A DNA stretch of 64,000 nucleotides from Paraphoma chrysanthemicola. Its lineage: Eukaryota; Ascomycota; Dothideomycetes; Pleosporales; Phaeosphaeriaceae. The position numbers and the translations under genes are program-made. Positions 10,829 through 21,440 of the stretch are shown one piece after another (position 1 is the first letter of the stretch; each line of letters begins with the position of its first letter). The notes beneath the pieces are model-generated. The model made no database searches. It worked only from the letters and a program-made list of their open reading frames with translations, and was not told the origin of the DNA. The stretch spans positions 1,054,001 to 1,118,000 of the forward strand of contig JAGMWG010000010.1 in assembly GCA_020744225.1 (NCBI GenBank), in the 5' to 3' direction.

Positions 10829-11950
10829 ATGCCGCGAATGTCACCATGCAAAATCCTCAAGATCCTGACGTTGCCTTGGATTGTTATGCTTGGCCTGTTC
10901 TTCTTCCTACCCTCGCCCGTCGTCCTTCCACAGCAACGCGATGAGTACATCAAGCGGAAGTTGAAATCTGGAAGTACAATCATAACAAGTATCGATTACA
11001 TGCCATGGCGCAGAGCTCCAAACTTTGTGTTTCCTGGGGTGTGTCCGGGATGCACAAACCTGTTGATCCATTGGCGCCTTCTCGTCTCGGGCTCTGATGT
11101 CCTGCTGCGTACTGCGTATTACGACGAGTATCTCGGTGTCAACTTGACAAGACATGCTAGAGATGCCATCGATTGGAACAAGGACCATCTATCGGGCTCA
11201 GAGGACCGCTGGACGCCGTTCTTCTCCGAGCCACTTCGATTCGAAGGTATCCCTGGCGGCAGTGTTGACGAAGAAATCAATATGCCCTGGTTCACTCCTG
11301 TGGATCAGCAGTTGATTCAATACAATATGCACAATGCCCATACTTCCTTTGCCGCACACGCGGTCATGCCTCGACCAAGCATTGTCGAAATATGGGGGCA
11401 CGAGCCTGTCAGATCAGCTTTTGAAAAGAAGGAACACGATCAAGAAATTTCCGAGGACAAAGCTTCGCAAAACATGCTCCGGTGGCAGGTCTACGATTAT
11501 ATGGTAGTCCACGCACAGGAAACGGAGCTCCTAGCTGTTTTCCGAGTTCTGGCTGATTCCGAGCGCGCAACTGTGGTGGCCGAATACGTTGCTGGCGATC
11601 TTCCATCACGGACATACCCTATTCGGCGAGCTCTTCTTGTGCCTTTGGGCCCATTCATCGCGATCCCATTTGTGTTTGTTGCAGCTTTGTTCTCCATGAT
11701 CACTCCACTGGTCGTTTTCGTTTTTGCTTGGTTTGCCTTCCTTGTTGTACTCGTAGCTGTGCGTCGCATGCTCGACGGTGCACCTGCTTCCTCGTATTGC
11801 GACGGCCTAAGGTGGCCTTTGCACTGGTTCAGAAAATGGCGGAGAAATAGAAACAGTCAAAAGAAGGATGTTTGGGGTCCAGCTGGCCCAGTCAGATTGA
11901 AGACACATAAGAAGTGGTTTGATGAAGAGGAGGCAACCGGTGCTCAATGA
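10829..11950 (+). CDS. Unknown membrane protein with N-terminal anchor and C-terminal hydrophobic block
   Basis: Unrecognised 373-residue intronless frame. A hydrophobic segment at residues 11-29 (LKILTLPWIVMLGLFFFLP) is a signal anchor. The middle, about 30-265, is hydrophilic with many Trp/Tyr/His residues and one CPGC pair, and probably lies in the lumen or outside. A long hydrophobic block at about 268-310 should form two closely spaced membrane helices, followed by a basic Trp/Arg-rich tail (WFRKWRRNRNSQKK). The ends are therefore predicted on the same side of the membrane as each other if all three helices span in the usual way, which I cannot verify. Codon use is gene-like. No function is proposed. 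Confidence 0.65.
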   Translation: MPRMSPCKILKILTLPWIVMLGLFFFLPSPVVLPQQRDEYIKRKLKSGSTIITSIDYMPWRRAPNFVFPGVCPGCTNLLIHWRLLVSGSDVLLRTAYYDEYLGVNLTRHARDAIDWNKDHLSGSEDRWTPFFSEPLRFEGIPGGSVDEEINMPWFTPVDQQLIQYNMHNAHTSFAAHAVMPRPSIVEIWGHEPVRSAFEKKEHDQEISEDKASQNMLRWQVYDYMVVHAQETELLAVFRVLADSERATVVAEYVAGDLPSRTYPIRRALLVPLGPFIAIPFVFVAALFSMITPLVVFVFAWFAFLVVLVAVRRMLDGAPASSYCDGLRWPLHWFRKWRRNRNSQKKDVWGPAGPVRLKTHKKWFDEEEATGAQ

Positions 11951-12400
11951 CGAGAGCGTATGCTAAACCTCAACGCGGCCGATGAAATAGTTCGTCACTA
12001 CACCCGCAAGTCAATTGAGCGCAGCGCGAAAATTCTAAGCGCCCGGTAGAGCTCCACTCGCATTGTGCATGTGGTAGCTGGAAGGTCTCCGGTGAATGCT
12101 GAAGTTTGCACTACATGCCTATATGTGTGCGGGACTTTCCAGGAATGTCACATCGGTGGCGTCAAGATGCGTTGCGTGTTTGCAAGGATAGGCAATTTTG
12201 AGCACCTGTAAATTCTGATGTCCATCAGATCTAGGCATGTGCAGTGCACGGACACGACAGGGGCTCTCCACTTTCCAAGGCTGTTTAGTCTGCATCCGCT
12301 TAGCGGCGCGGCCGCGTCTTAGCCTCCGAAACGCGCCGCATCGTCAACCTCACACCATCAGACAACTCATCGAATCCATCGTCACCTATCCAGAGGTACT
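11951..12400. other. Intergenic stretch before the BED-like gene
   Basis: 450 bases; nothing recognisable apart from a CATC/ATC-rich leader just before 12401. No open frame of note. Confidence 0.4.
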
Positions 12401-13240
12401 ATGAGACCATCGAAACGTGTCAAGACCTGTTGTCGAACCGAACTGCAAGTCACTATCAAGCAAGAGGCGCCGCCAAGTCCAAGGCACACACCGAAACCAA
12501 TATTAGATGGCCCCGGCTCCAGCACCTCAACAGAAGATGGCGAAGACAGAAAAGCAACAACAGCCAGAATAGATTCTCTGGATCCCAGAATCATCAACAA
12601 TGAGATTTCCCCGCCCATCTCGGACGTTGACCCGGCTGAGGTCAAGGCAACAGAGGCACCGCCGCGCGACTACTCTTGGCTCTACCACCCCAAACGAACA
12701 TGCACCCTGGACCCAACCTTTTCGACCGACTACCTCGTTGGATGGATTTGGGATCATGGAGCACCAGTCATGAAACCCGGCGTGAAGTATCAACAAGGTC
12801 TATTCTGGCTCTGTCGTCATTGTTTCCAAGCACCACCTGCTCCTCTCGACTTTGATATCACCGATCCTTTTGAAGCACTCAAAGCTTCGATTATGAACGA
12901 CATCAACAGCACCGAGTACAGCTGGTCGCTTGATTCTGGATTCGGTGGAGCGCTTGCCGAGTATCATTTGATGACGAGGCACGACATTTATGCGCCGTCA
13001 GAGAGTGTCAAGCCAGGGCTCTTCGAGACGTTGAATCTCATTCCGACAAACACATCACATGTTGGACTTATTCAGCGCCTGGAGACGATGGAGGAGGAGA
13101 TTGCAGCGATGGAACAGGCCTTCAAGAGCGGGGTGAAGAGGTGGAAGGAAGAGAAGGAGTGCTGGCTGGAGGGGATGCCATCAAAAACTCTGCATCGAGA
13201 ACTTTGCAAGAAGGCGAAATACAAGATCTACTACCGGTGA
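12401..13240 (+). CDS. BED-type zinc-finger-like protein, possibly hAT-transposase derived
   Basis: A 279-residue intronless frame. The N-terminus (MRPSKRVK) is basic, then about 85 residues are Pro/Ser-rich. From residue ~108 the sequence reads YLVGWIWDHGAP, then WLCRHC (Cys138, Cys141), then YHLMTRH (His189, His194). An aromatic W-x-W-x2-HG block followed by Cx2C and HxxxxH is the layout of the BED finger at the start of fungal hAT transposases. The Cys-to-His gap of about 48 residues is longer than usual. A charged helix (about 230-279) ends the protein. No hAT catalytic or dimerisation domain follows in 12-14 kb. It could be a domesticated DNA-binding domain, or an unrelated protein with a chance match. 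Confidence 0.6.
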   Translation: MRPSKRVKTCCRTELQVTIKQEAPPSPRHTPKPILDGPGSSTSTEDGEDRKATTARIDSLDPRIINNEISPPISDVDPAEVKATEAPPRDYSWLYHPKRTCTLDPTFSTDYLVGWIWDHGAPVMKPGVKYQQGLFWLCRHCFQAPPAPLDFDITDPFEALKASIMNDINSTEYSWSLDSGFGGALAEYHLMTRHDIYAPSESVKPGLFETLNLIPTNTSHVGLIQRLETMEEEIAAMEQAFKSGVKRWKEEKECWLEGMPSKTLHRELCKKAKYKIYYR

Positions 13241-14279
13241 TTGCGGGCTCATAAAAAATAGAGCCAGCTTTCAACCTTTGGTGCTGAACATGAGAGGGCC
13301 GCAACCGAAATTGAGAAGGCCATCCTGCTACTATACTTGCCATAATATACGGGAGGAATGGCCGCATAATACCGTGCTGCGCGCTCAATATAATCACTTT
13401 GGCATCAAGAAGTCTGCATCCCGATCCCTTGCTTCCCAGGGTCCACCGATGACGTAAAACCTGAAGCACATACCTTGCTTCCCAAGCTTACCATTGGACT
13501 ATGCTGTCCCGAGAACTGACTTCAGAGCTAGCAATCGGGACTGCCGATTGCCCGACCCGGTTTATGCTAAGACACGATTGGAACAGCAATGCCCACCATA
13601 CAGGCTGCGAAAAACGTACACGGCAGAATAATAGTTACCTTTACGGCCCGAGAAGCGAGATCCTAGACCACAGCAACAAAACACAATGCCGGGAAGAGAT
13701 ATACCGATCGTGACGCGGACACGTCTGGAAACAATCTGGTTCGCTCGATTTACCCACGTCAGGCGGCTCACCAGCGAAGACTCCAGGCCAAGTAGCACTG
13801 CTTACGACGTATATCACTATGAAGGATGGTGACTAGCAGCCCAGTGCCCTGATCGGCATTGTCAGCCAATCAGAAACGCCGGATCGGGCCCATGTTAAAT
13901 CGCTGATCACCGCGACAACTTGCCCGACATGATTCTACTCTTGGCCTGAATGTAGTGTAGAAAGAAGCGAGCATTCATAAGGGAACCTGTTGAGCTAGAT
14001 GACACAGTGCGTAAGTGGGTATGGTGTTAAGGTATTCGAAATTCTTGTAGCTAATTCCTGACCGATATAGGCCTTTTTTCTGCCTCGCGCCTCTCATTTT
14101 TCATACTGCCACTGCTTGATCTCTTTCTCATGGCTAAGTTGCAGCAGGTGAGTAGCAGCCCCTCTCGTAAATCTCCCAACTATGCTTCTCCGGGTATCTC
14201 GACGCCTCGTACTGCCGTCATGCATGACTTGCGATCTGCCTGCTTCCACCACTTCTTGACAGCAGCATGTGCTACTCCA
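13241..14279. other. Intergenic stretch, no supported gene
   Basis: About 1 kb of mixed composition. Frames up to 115 codons on either strand lack motifs and run opposite one another. No transposase continuation of the BED-like gene is visible. Confidence 0.45.
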
Positions 14280-14890
14280 TCAATTGCGTCCGGTCTCGAT
14301 GTCGTAGATGGTAAGTTGGCGCTTTGGAAAGAAGTAGGCAACGCAGTATGCTGCGAAGGACGTGCAGGGCGGAATGATCGCGACAGAGCCGCTTTGTAAC
14401 GAAGATTTCTGGACGAGCGCGATCAAGCATGCACAGACACTCGCCATTGCAATGGTCAGAAGTACATAGCTGCAGAAGTTAGAACCGGCCAGAAATGGGT
14501 AAGTACCTTGACTTACATGCGATGATTGGACACGCGATGACATTGGACCATGAAATAAGCCAGTGTCAGAAGCGACCATGCACCAAATACCCTGAGCATA
14601 ATATATCAGCCAAGGCACTAGATCAATAAGCACAGAGAGGTCAAAGCATGATCTACTTACATCCAAGAAGCCTTAGGGCTGATGGCAGGGTCATTGCGCA
14701 ACATTAGCCAGAGCAAGCTGGTAATGCCCATGAGCGGTCCCACAAGTGTGGACGAGAAGGCAACGACATTACCTCCTATGAGAAGCAGCAAGGCAAAAAT
14801 CCAGCCAATGTAAATGCGTAAGCTGGGGTAGGTTGTGTTCGTGGCGTATGGTAGCGCCTGTAATTCGTCGCCTGGTGTAGGGTCTGGCAT
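14280..14890 (-). CDS. Small multi-pass membrane protein, copy A of a two-member family
   Basis: Unrecognised family. Exons 14890-14661, 14591-14517 and 14469-14280 join across introns of 69 and 47 bases (GTAAGT donors, CAG acceptors) to give 164 residues. There are four hydrophobic segments: roughly residues 26-48, 50-64, 78-96 and 108-130. Conserved features are PLMGI, LRNDPAISPK, VQKSS and IPPC. The gene at 17656-18253 encodes a paralogue with about half of the residues identical from PLMGI onward. Both introns sit at the same codons in the same phase (phase 2), and the middle exon is exactly 75 bases in each. That agreement is strong evidence that both gene models are right. No signal peptide is obvious; the first helix may serve. 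Function unknown. Confidence 0.72.
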
Positions 14891-15906
14891 GACTATGGCC
14901 AAAAGAGTAAGTTTTAGGCGAAAATAAGGCTTCCGTTTTGCACACGTGTTTCACGCGCGCTGATTGTGCACAAGCGGGACCTTTGGGTAAGCTGAAGATA
15001 TGTGATGCGTCACACAACTTGATACAGCTTTATGGTAGCTCAAAGGAAGCTCGGAAGACGACGAAATAGATGCTGCAAAACTCTGGCGATGCAATTATGT
15101 AGACCAAAGGCTAGTGACGTATCGTCCAACTCTAGCGGGGAATGCAACTTTTGGACTGTGTGACTGGACTGGCGCGTTATGGTTCTCTCAAAATGATACG
15201 GGTGCAACTCCTAGGATATACGCTGGCGGAATAGGTACGTTGGAGGACCACATGCCCGCTAGTGCGGCTCTACGACGCCCACACGCAAGAAGTTGCTAGT
15301 CGCAGGCAAATTAGGCAAATCCTGCGGCATATGCACGTCCACGTCTAGGGATGTCTGTCCATGCTCTGCTCAAAGCTGTACTGCAGCATACCGGTGTCGG
15401 ATATGTGGTTTGATTGGATCGATCGTCTGTGGTCTCGAAATGAGTGGCGTTTCAGTCCCATTGTAACGCAGTGCAGTATTTCCAACGCAGTCACTGCATG
15501 ATGATCCCTGAAATTATGTGTGGCTACGCCGATTCGACGTAGCTTAGGAGGTTGAAAATGGTCAGGTGACGCAAAGCTGCCTCCACGATGATATCACCAG
15601 GCTGGGAAGCGAAGCCTGAACTTCAAACTAGAATATAGATATGTCTATCTATGTGTCTTGTAGCATTCTCATCTTGCGGCAGACGTCTTAAACGCAATTT
15701 GGACGATCAATCAGAGTTGCTAGGCTACCCTCCGTTCATGAGGAAAAATGGTAGGATCTGTCTTGAATCCAGGTTCACACTTCCAACAGCAGCTCAAATC
15801 TATAATCAATATTCAAAAGTCATGCTGCAAGCAAAGGTACTCGAACTACCTAAGTTTGCACGCAAAGAAACGGAAGCACCAGGATACCCTAGCCAAACAA
15901 GGTGCT
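14891..15906. other. Intergenic stretch between membrane-protein genes
   Basis: About 1 kb; no frame beyond about 60 codons before 15651, where an antisense frame overlapping the next gene begins. No repeat recognised. Confidence 0.4.
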
Positions 15907-16779
15907 TCATTGCAACTCGACAGATCCAGTGTTCAGCAGTAGCGCTTTCTCTTGACATGTTCGTTGACTCGTTAAAATCTCAGGTGTATTCTTCTGCGAC
16001 CCTCGATGCACTGTCCGATGCGCCAAGATGCTGCAGAGCAGCGACAAAAGAATGGCCCAAGGCAGTATACGCAGCATTGCGCGTTCAAGATCCCGGTCCA
16101 ATGTCAGTCCAACGACAATTCCCGTGACTATACCTCCCAATAAGTATCGTTCTTGATAAACATCGCATGCTTGGTTGTGATACAAAGCCGTCGTGGCTGC
16201 GGTGAATACAACGGCTGGCAAGATGGCTCGCGTTGAGTCTGTCATTCTTAATTGCGGTATGATGGCACTGTAACATGGAGTTGCCCACAAGGTTATGTTG
16301 TCTGTACACCTCTTCGTATTGGTCTGATACACTGTTTCCTGCGTACTTTTTGCAGCGATCAGTGAACATAGTGCGCTGGTGCCGATACGGCAGGCCGAAA
16401 CAATCCAGCGGTAGTTTCTGGTTACTGGAGGATTGAAACGTCCAGGATCGTCCGAGGAAGAGCTTTCGGGAAACTTTATCTTTCCTTTTTCGTGTGGTTC
16501 GTATTCAGGTCTCGAAGATTCGGATTGATGTTCCTGATGTTGACATGACGCTTGATGGCTTAAATTCAAACTATTGTCGCAGCAAGCGATGCTCACGGGT
16601 GGAGACAAGTTTGGAGCTCTTGATGACGAATTTGAGCGCACAGAATCTAGGTTGTAATGGAAGATTTGTGCGTGATTTTGAATTTCGAGTCCGCTGTACG
16701 GTCTGAAGTCGAAAGACTCGCGAGGATTCCGTACATCATCATTCATAGCTGGAAGATTTAGAAATGGGTGACATATCAT
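15907..16779 (-). CDS. Putative multi-pass membrane protein with long hydrophilic N-terminus
   Basis: Unrecognised 290-residue frame. The first ~115 residues are Ser/Asn/His/Gln-rich and hydrophilic. Four or five hydrophobic stretches follow (including RIGTSALCSLIAA, LPAVVFTAATTALY, YLLGGIVTGIVVGLTL and LPWAILLSLLCSILA). The tail is polar. The start could be the ATG at 16779 or the next one at residue 12 (MNDDVRN). It lies between the two paralogous membrane genes A and B and has the same small, hydrophobic character, but I cannot align it convincingly to them. Unmarked introns are possible because the model is simply the longest frame. Coding potential is plausible rather than certain. Confidence 0.45.
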   Translation of the reverse strand: MICHPFLNLPAMNDDVRNPRESFDFRPYSGLEIQNHAQIFHYNLDSVRSNSSSRAPNLSPPVSIACCDNSLNLSHQASCQHQEHQSESSRPEYEPHEKGKIKFPESSSSDDPGRFNPPVTRNYRWIVSACRIGTSALCSLIAAKSTQETVYQTNTKRCTDNITLWATPCYSAIIPQLRMTDSTRAILPAVVFTAATTALYHNQACDVYQERYLLGGIVTGIVVGLTLDRDLERAMLRILPWAILLSLLCSILAHRTVHRGSQKNTPEILTSQRTCQEKALLLNTGSVELQ

Positions 16780-17655
16780 GCGCGAAACGAATTTTCATAC
16801 CTGATAATCACCGTACTTTAGTGGGAAATTGGACAAGAGCTTCCAGAGATTTGCGGATCTGTGAACTGAAGCTTCAGAAGTGGTGCGAAAAGTTGAGTCT
16901 GAACTTGAGGTGAACGATAAAATCACAGACCATGCTAACCATACAATATACTCCGGCACGCATGCGGCTCTGTCACGGCAAAAATGATACGCTTCAGGTA
17001 GAAAGCTTTGATTGTTATGCAACGCATGTAAGGCAAAAAGGCAAACGCTGCGCCCCTTATCTCTCGAGGTCCTCCAGTCTACCCCACCGAATCACAAGTG
17101 CAACCCTGCAGCCATAACCGCTTCACTTCTGTAACACTGCCAACACATCAGCACCAAGTCGCTGAAAGCCCCGCTTATAATGACCACCGGATACAAACCC
17201 TGTCGAGGCTGAGAAGTGTGGCAGGGAGCGATAGACGACTAACTCCTTCATAATGGGGTGGTGCGCATTAACTTTTGTGTTCCAGGACTCCACATCAGGT
17301 ACCGCACACGCATTACGCTTTGTTATCTCGTCCAGCTCTACTCACCATAGAGTACCCTTACTCCCCCATGAGAACTGTCGCCGCAAATATGGCAGCAAAC
17401 AGGCACCGTGAGCTGAGCAACACGGCCGTCCAACCGATGGATGCGAACAGAGCGGTGCACACCGACACCAACGCCGCTCGAAGGGCAGCTACGGGGCAAA
17501 CTTTTGACACTATAATCTCTATGCCGGAGCAGCTTTGGCTGTCACTTCCCCATGGCCTTGGAGGACGTGGTTTATCACAGATATTCGTATCACCCAGCAC
17601 AGCACGGCTTTTCAGTGCCACAACTATCGCGCTCCTTATTTCCCCAGCCATCGCC
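16780..17655. other. Intergenic stretch upstream of membrane protein B
   Basis: About 880 bases. The frame of gene B stays open upstream to about 17275 with further in-frame ATGs (17368, 17395), so a longer N-terminus is possible; alignment with gene A argues for the start at 17656. Confidence 0.4.
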
Positions 17656-18253
17656 ATGGATGATCAAGTCGTAGCAGTCATGTCGCACACCGCAACTGAT
17701 ACTACTCTAATCAGTATTGCATCTGGTGTGGAATGGGGAACATTTGGCGCCATTTCTATCGTAACGGCCGATCTCCTGCGCTCGAAGTCTCGGACAGTTT
17801 TGGCACCTTTGATGGGTATCTCGAGTGTTCTGTGGTTCATGATGCGGAATGACTCGGCAATTCCGCCAAAATTATCTTGGATGTAAGTGATCACGTCGCT
17901 GCATTTAATCTTAATCATACTGACCTTTCAAAGTGTATTCAGTATCTGGTCCGTTGTGACTTTAGTCTACTTCTCGTACCAGAGCCGGCGGCTAGCACAT
18001 GATAAACTGTAGGCCTCTCAACTTACCATCGGAGTATCATTCCAGCTCTTGGCACAGCTGACCACCGACTAGTTTTATCTTGCTTGCCTTAACCTTCAGC
18101 GGTATCTGTCTTTGCGTTCTAGCAATCGTGCAAAAGGCCTCCATCCATGGCGGTCTAGTCACCGCCATCCCTCCATGCATTTCGTTTGCGTCCTATTTTG
18201 TTGCTGCCATCCTCCCCACGCGCCGACAAGGCTCAGCGGTGGATATTGTGTGA
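17656..18253 (+). CDS. Small multi-pass membrane protein, copy B (paralogue of 14280-14890)
   Basis: Exons 17656-17882, 17934-18008 and 18073-18253 join across introns of 51 and 64 bases to give 160 residues. The first intron follows the codon start of W-(I/M)-VF and the second interrupts the codon before FILL/YVLL, exactly as in copy A. Shared blocks are PLMGI(S/T)S, RNDxAIxPKxSW, VQKxS and IPPCxSFA. The start at 17656 (gccATGG context) puts 50 residues before PLMG, matching the 51 of copy A; a longer form from 17368 would add 96 residues with no counterpart in copy A. Four membrane helices are predicted. The gene faces the opposite way to copy A, so the pair forms an inverted arrangement around the gene at 15907. 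An AT-rich island begins at its stop codon. Function unknown. Confidence 0.7.
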
Positions 18254-18730
18254 GCAGACCTTAAATTTATTACAAGACTACTAAAGTTCTAAAATTCTAT
18301 TATTAAAATGTGTTGAAGGGCTAAGCAAGCTATGGACATAGGATAAATTGATCACTACTTAAGAACGACAAGCTGAAGAGCTAAGACTATATACTACTAC
18401 TTCGGATCAAAGAGACTCCATGATCCGGAGCCTCTGCTCCTCAAAGGGCATACCTTGAACACGCCTACTCTCTTCTACAGTGAGAAACACTCGTGATCGT
18501 CTCTCTAAGACGATCAGAGCATGATCTCCACGACACAATGAAATGTAACGTAATACTTATAAATATAGATAGTTTCACCAAAGTAATCAAGCTTATACTA
18601 TTTAAAAAAGATTATAGTAGAGTAACTAAGTTACATTGTCTACAATAAAGTTAGCTATTAGTATAGTAGTCTAAAAATTATTACCAGTAATAGAAACAAG
18701 CTTATTTATATCAAGATATTAGGCAACTGC
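18254..18730. repeat. AT-rich island, probable RIP-mutated transposon remnant
   Basis: The sequence switches to TA-rich DNA right after gene B, most strongly at 18254-18400 and 18540-18730, with many TA and AT steps and stops in all frames. A more balanced core (about 18400-18535) retains on the minus strand a short open stretch reading EESRRVQGMPFEEQRLRIME. Repeat-induced point mutation (C to T in CA) of a mobile element is the usual explanation for such islands in Pezizomycotina. No second copy, terminal repeat or target-site duplication is visible in this window. Confidence 0.5.
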
Positions 18731-20450
18731 AATTCCTCTTCAGCAGACTTGTACTCGCGGGGCCGCAACGTTGGGGGTGGAACCACCGAACCTGGCACAG
18801 AGACCTTCCAAACACAGACGGCGGACGATCAGAATGCCCAGCGGAGCATCCACGTTCCCAGTAACACGGTCAGATCGACATGGCGCATATAGAGGGCAAT
18901 ACCAGTCAACTGTGACACGGTGCATCAACCTGGAGAGGTGGTCTCACCAGTGTGTCTGCATAGTTTCTTTTATGAGTATGATGATTTAGCGAAGTGTTTA
19001 ATGTATTGACCACCAGCCATTCTAGTATGGATCTGCTGCGGTAGGCCAGCTTCCTGGCGCAAGGAGTTTTTGCTTTTACATTTGATATGGGTAGCACTTG
19101 CAAATATCGTGTGTGTTCGAATAGTCGCCTTGTCAGATCGACCGATCTTGGTGCAACTATGGCGCCATGAACTAAGACTATATGTCTCCTTGATTTGGGT
19201 TTTGCACACTGTTTTAAGTACAATACGATCAGGCATATGCATGCGTGTCTACGGTAAGCCATCCGCAACTTCGCGCAATCGAACATGTACTGGCCCTGTC
19301 ATCTTCGATCAAGTCGACCATCATCATATTGTGGAAATGACGTGAACATTGAAGTCCCGGATCTCGCTCCTCTAGGTCTTAGTGAGTCCAAAGTGACCTG
19401 CATTGGCCGATACCACGTAAGCGCTGCTCGTAATGTCTCTTTCTTTTAACCAATTTTGAAGCTCGCGATCAGTTCCGAGATGCTGTTGAAGCGTTCAGAT
19501 CACGGGCTGGCAAAAGCTAATGGCTGGTTCATACCAATCAAACGTCGCCAAACGTCGCGCATGGACAATTCTTAGATGCTGCAAACATCCTGCGCGCTGG
19601 TATGCTGGCATCTGACGCAAGCAAATTTCCAGTACTTTCTCTAAAGTGCCTTAGACTTTACTTCTCAAATTTCAATCTGGCGTGCTATACAAAAAGGCTT
19701 ATGAGCAGCATGGCTTTCCTGAGATGATTCCTGCCGGCGAACTCGACCACAACTATTACCAATATTCTGGCCCATATGCTGCGAACAGTTGATGACGCGC
19801 TAGAGAAAAGACAACACACCAGTGCCAGCTTCGTGATAGTTCAGATCAAAACATGAAGCATACATTCGCCGAGGCCTGGTCAGACCACTAGCTGCCCACA
19901 CTGCAATACCTCACAGAACCGGAAGTAGAGGAAGAGACAGACGGATGAACCCGGTGATACACAAAGGAGACTGCTTCGCCGCTGCATGGAAGCAGATTTT
20001 ACATATACCTCTCGGTTAGTTGATGATAGTACCATGGTCCATGAATGTGCTTGGAGCTCGAGAGCAACATGTAGAGAGGTCCCGGTGTGGTTGAACCAGC
20101 TATAGGAGTAATTGCTGATTGCTCAAAGAATGATTAGGGCGATCGGAATATCAGGTCCACAACTACCCAGCTCGAGAAATGGAAATGAGCACATTATCCA
20201 TCGAAATCCATGTTCAATCGCAGCAACACAAGAAATCCCCTAGCTTGTTCATATCATCAAATACATTAAGCACCCCTTTGCGCACCTACGACCCAAAATT
20301 TCCTCACCATAGGATACCAGATTTCACACCATAAATATTGAATAGCTTCCTATTAATGGCTCTACTACTGCGCTTGTCCCCTCATCTCTTTGAGCACCAC
20401 ATGCGTACTTGTGAGCCTCCTAAGTACTAGTCTTCCATAAAAGAATTTTC
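18731..20450. other. Intergenic stretch, no supported gene
   Basis: About 1.7 kb. Frames up to 126 codons on the minus strand at 18906-19286 overlap others and lack motifs. A short plus-strand open stretch around 19570-19720 is interrupted by stops and could be decayed coding sequence, but I recognise nothing in it. Confidence 0.4.
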
Positions 20451-21339
20451 TTACAAGTTGCTCGTGATGAAAGGCGTAAGAGCGCCAACCCTGGAGTACA
20501 CACCGGGGCTGTTTGGCTGCGCGCAACCAAAGCCCCAAGAAACTATACCGAGAAGAACCTTGGACGAGCTGACGATCGGGCCGCCGCTGTCACCCTGGCA
20601 AGAATCCCTGCCACCAGCGGCGAGACCAGCGCAGAACATGCGGTCAGTGACTGCAGCTGCAGAGTAGTTGTTGCGGCAGGTGGCGCGAGAAACGACGGGA
20701 ACATCGACCTTGCGAAGCAGGGCAGGGCTGGTACCGCCCTCAGTGGTATCGCCCCTGGATGAGAGTCAGAATCATGTAATGCAACGGAGTAGTTCGATGA
20801 GCTTACCATCCAGCAGTGGTCACTGTAGAACCGGCAGCCGGGTCAGAGTTTGCGGCAGCAATGGTAGCATATCCAATGGTAGAGCTTGTCGCGACGGGAG
20901 TCGCCAGCTTCAAGATAGCGATATCGTAGTCCGAGGTGGCATCGTTGTAGCTGGGATGGATGCGGATAGAATTAACAGTAGAGACGACTCCGCCGGAGCC
21001 CCGGTTCTGCGATTAAGGTTAGCTCATGTATCAGACGACAATATTTGCAAAGATTCATACAAGAGATCCAGCGCGAATACTCCAGGAGGAACCAGTACGA
21101 CCGAAGTAGCAATGAGCCGCACTGACGACTGTGTTGGCATTGAGAAGTGTGCCACCGCAGAAGTGAGATCCGGAGAGCGCAACGCTGACGATGAACGGGA
21201 AGTCGCCCGTCGCAGCAGCCACTCCACCGACGATGTCTTCAGAGTTCTCGTCCCAACCGAATGGGTCATCCTGAGGGATAGCTGCACCATAGATAAGGGC
21301 AGGAGCCGCAAGAGCGACGAGGATGGACTTGGCGTGCAT
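20451..21339 (-). CDS. Secreted trypsin-like serine protease (family S1A)
   Basis: Exons 21339-21061, 21006-20807 and 20754-20451 join across introns of 54 and 52 bases to give 260 residues. A signal peptide (about 1-19) and short propeptide precede the mature start IVGG at residue 36. The catalytic triad is visible: His76 in SAAHC, Asp121 in DYDIA and Ser216 in CQGDSGGP. Asp210, six residues before the catalytic Ser, predicts trypsin specificity for Arg/Lys. Cysteines 60/77, 186/201 and 212 plus the CAQPN cysteine match conserved disulfides. The residue before IVGG is Asp rather than Arg/Lys, so activation is probably not by trypsin itself. It is an extracellular protease found in many saprotrophic and plant-associated ascomycetes. 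Confidence 0.95.
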
Positions 21340-21430
21340 TCTGGCGAACTTTGAGAACGAGGGGCTGGAAGGTCGTTGAGCTGAGGAGTGAAGCGACTTG
21401 CTGCTTTCTAGACAGTGATGAATGCTCCAT

Positions 21431-21440
21431 TCTTATACAA
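21431..21440 (-). promoter_or_regulatory. TATA box of the trypsin gene
   Basis: On the minus strand this reads TTGTATAAGA, about 92 bases before the start codon at 21339, a suitable place for a TATA box of an inducible secreted-protein gene. Confidence 0.5.

Noticed and set aside
20668..21354. 228-codon plus-strand frame
   Set aside because: Antisense to the trypsin gene and runs through its introns.
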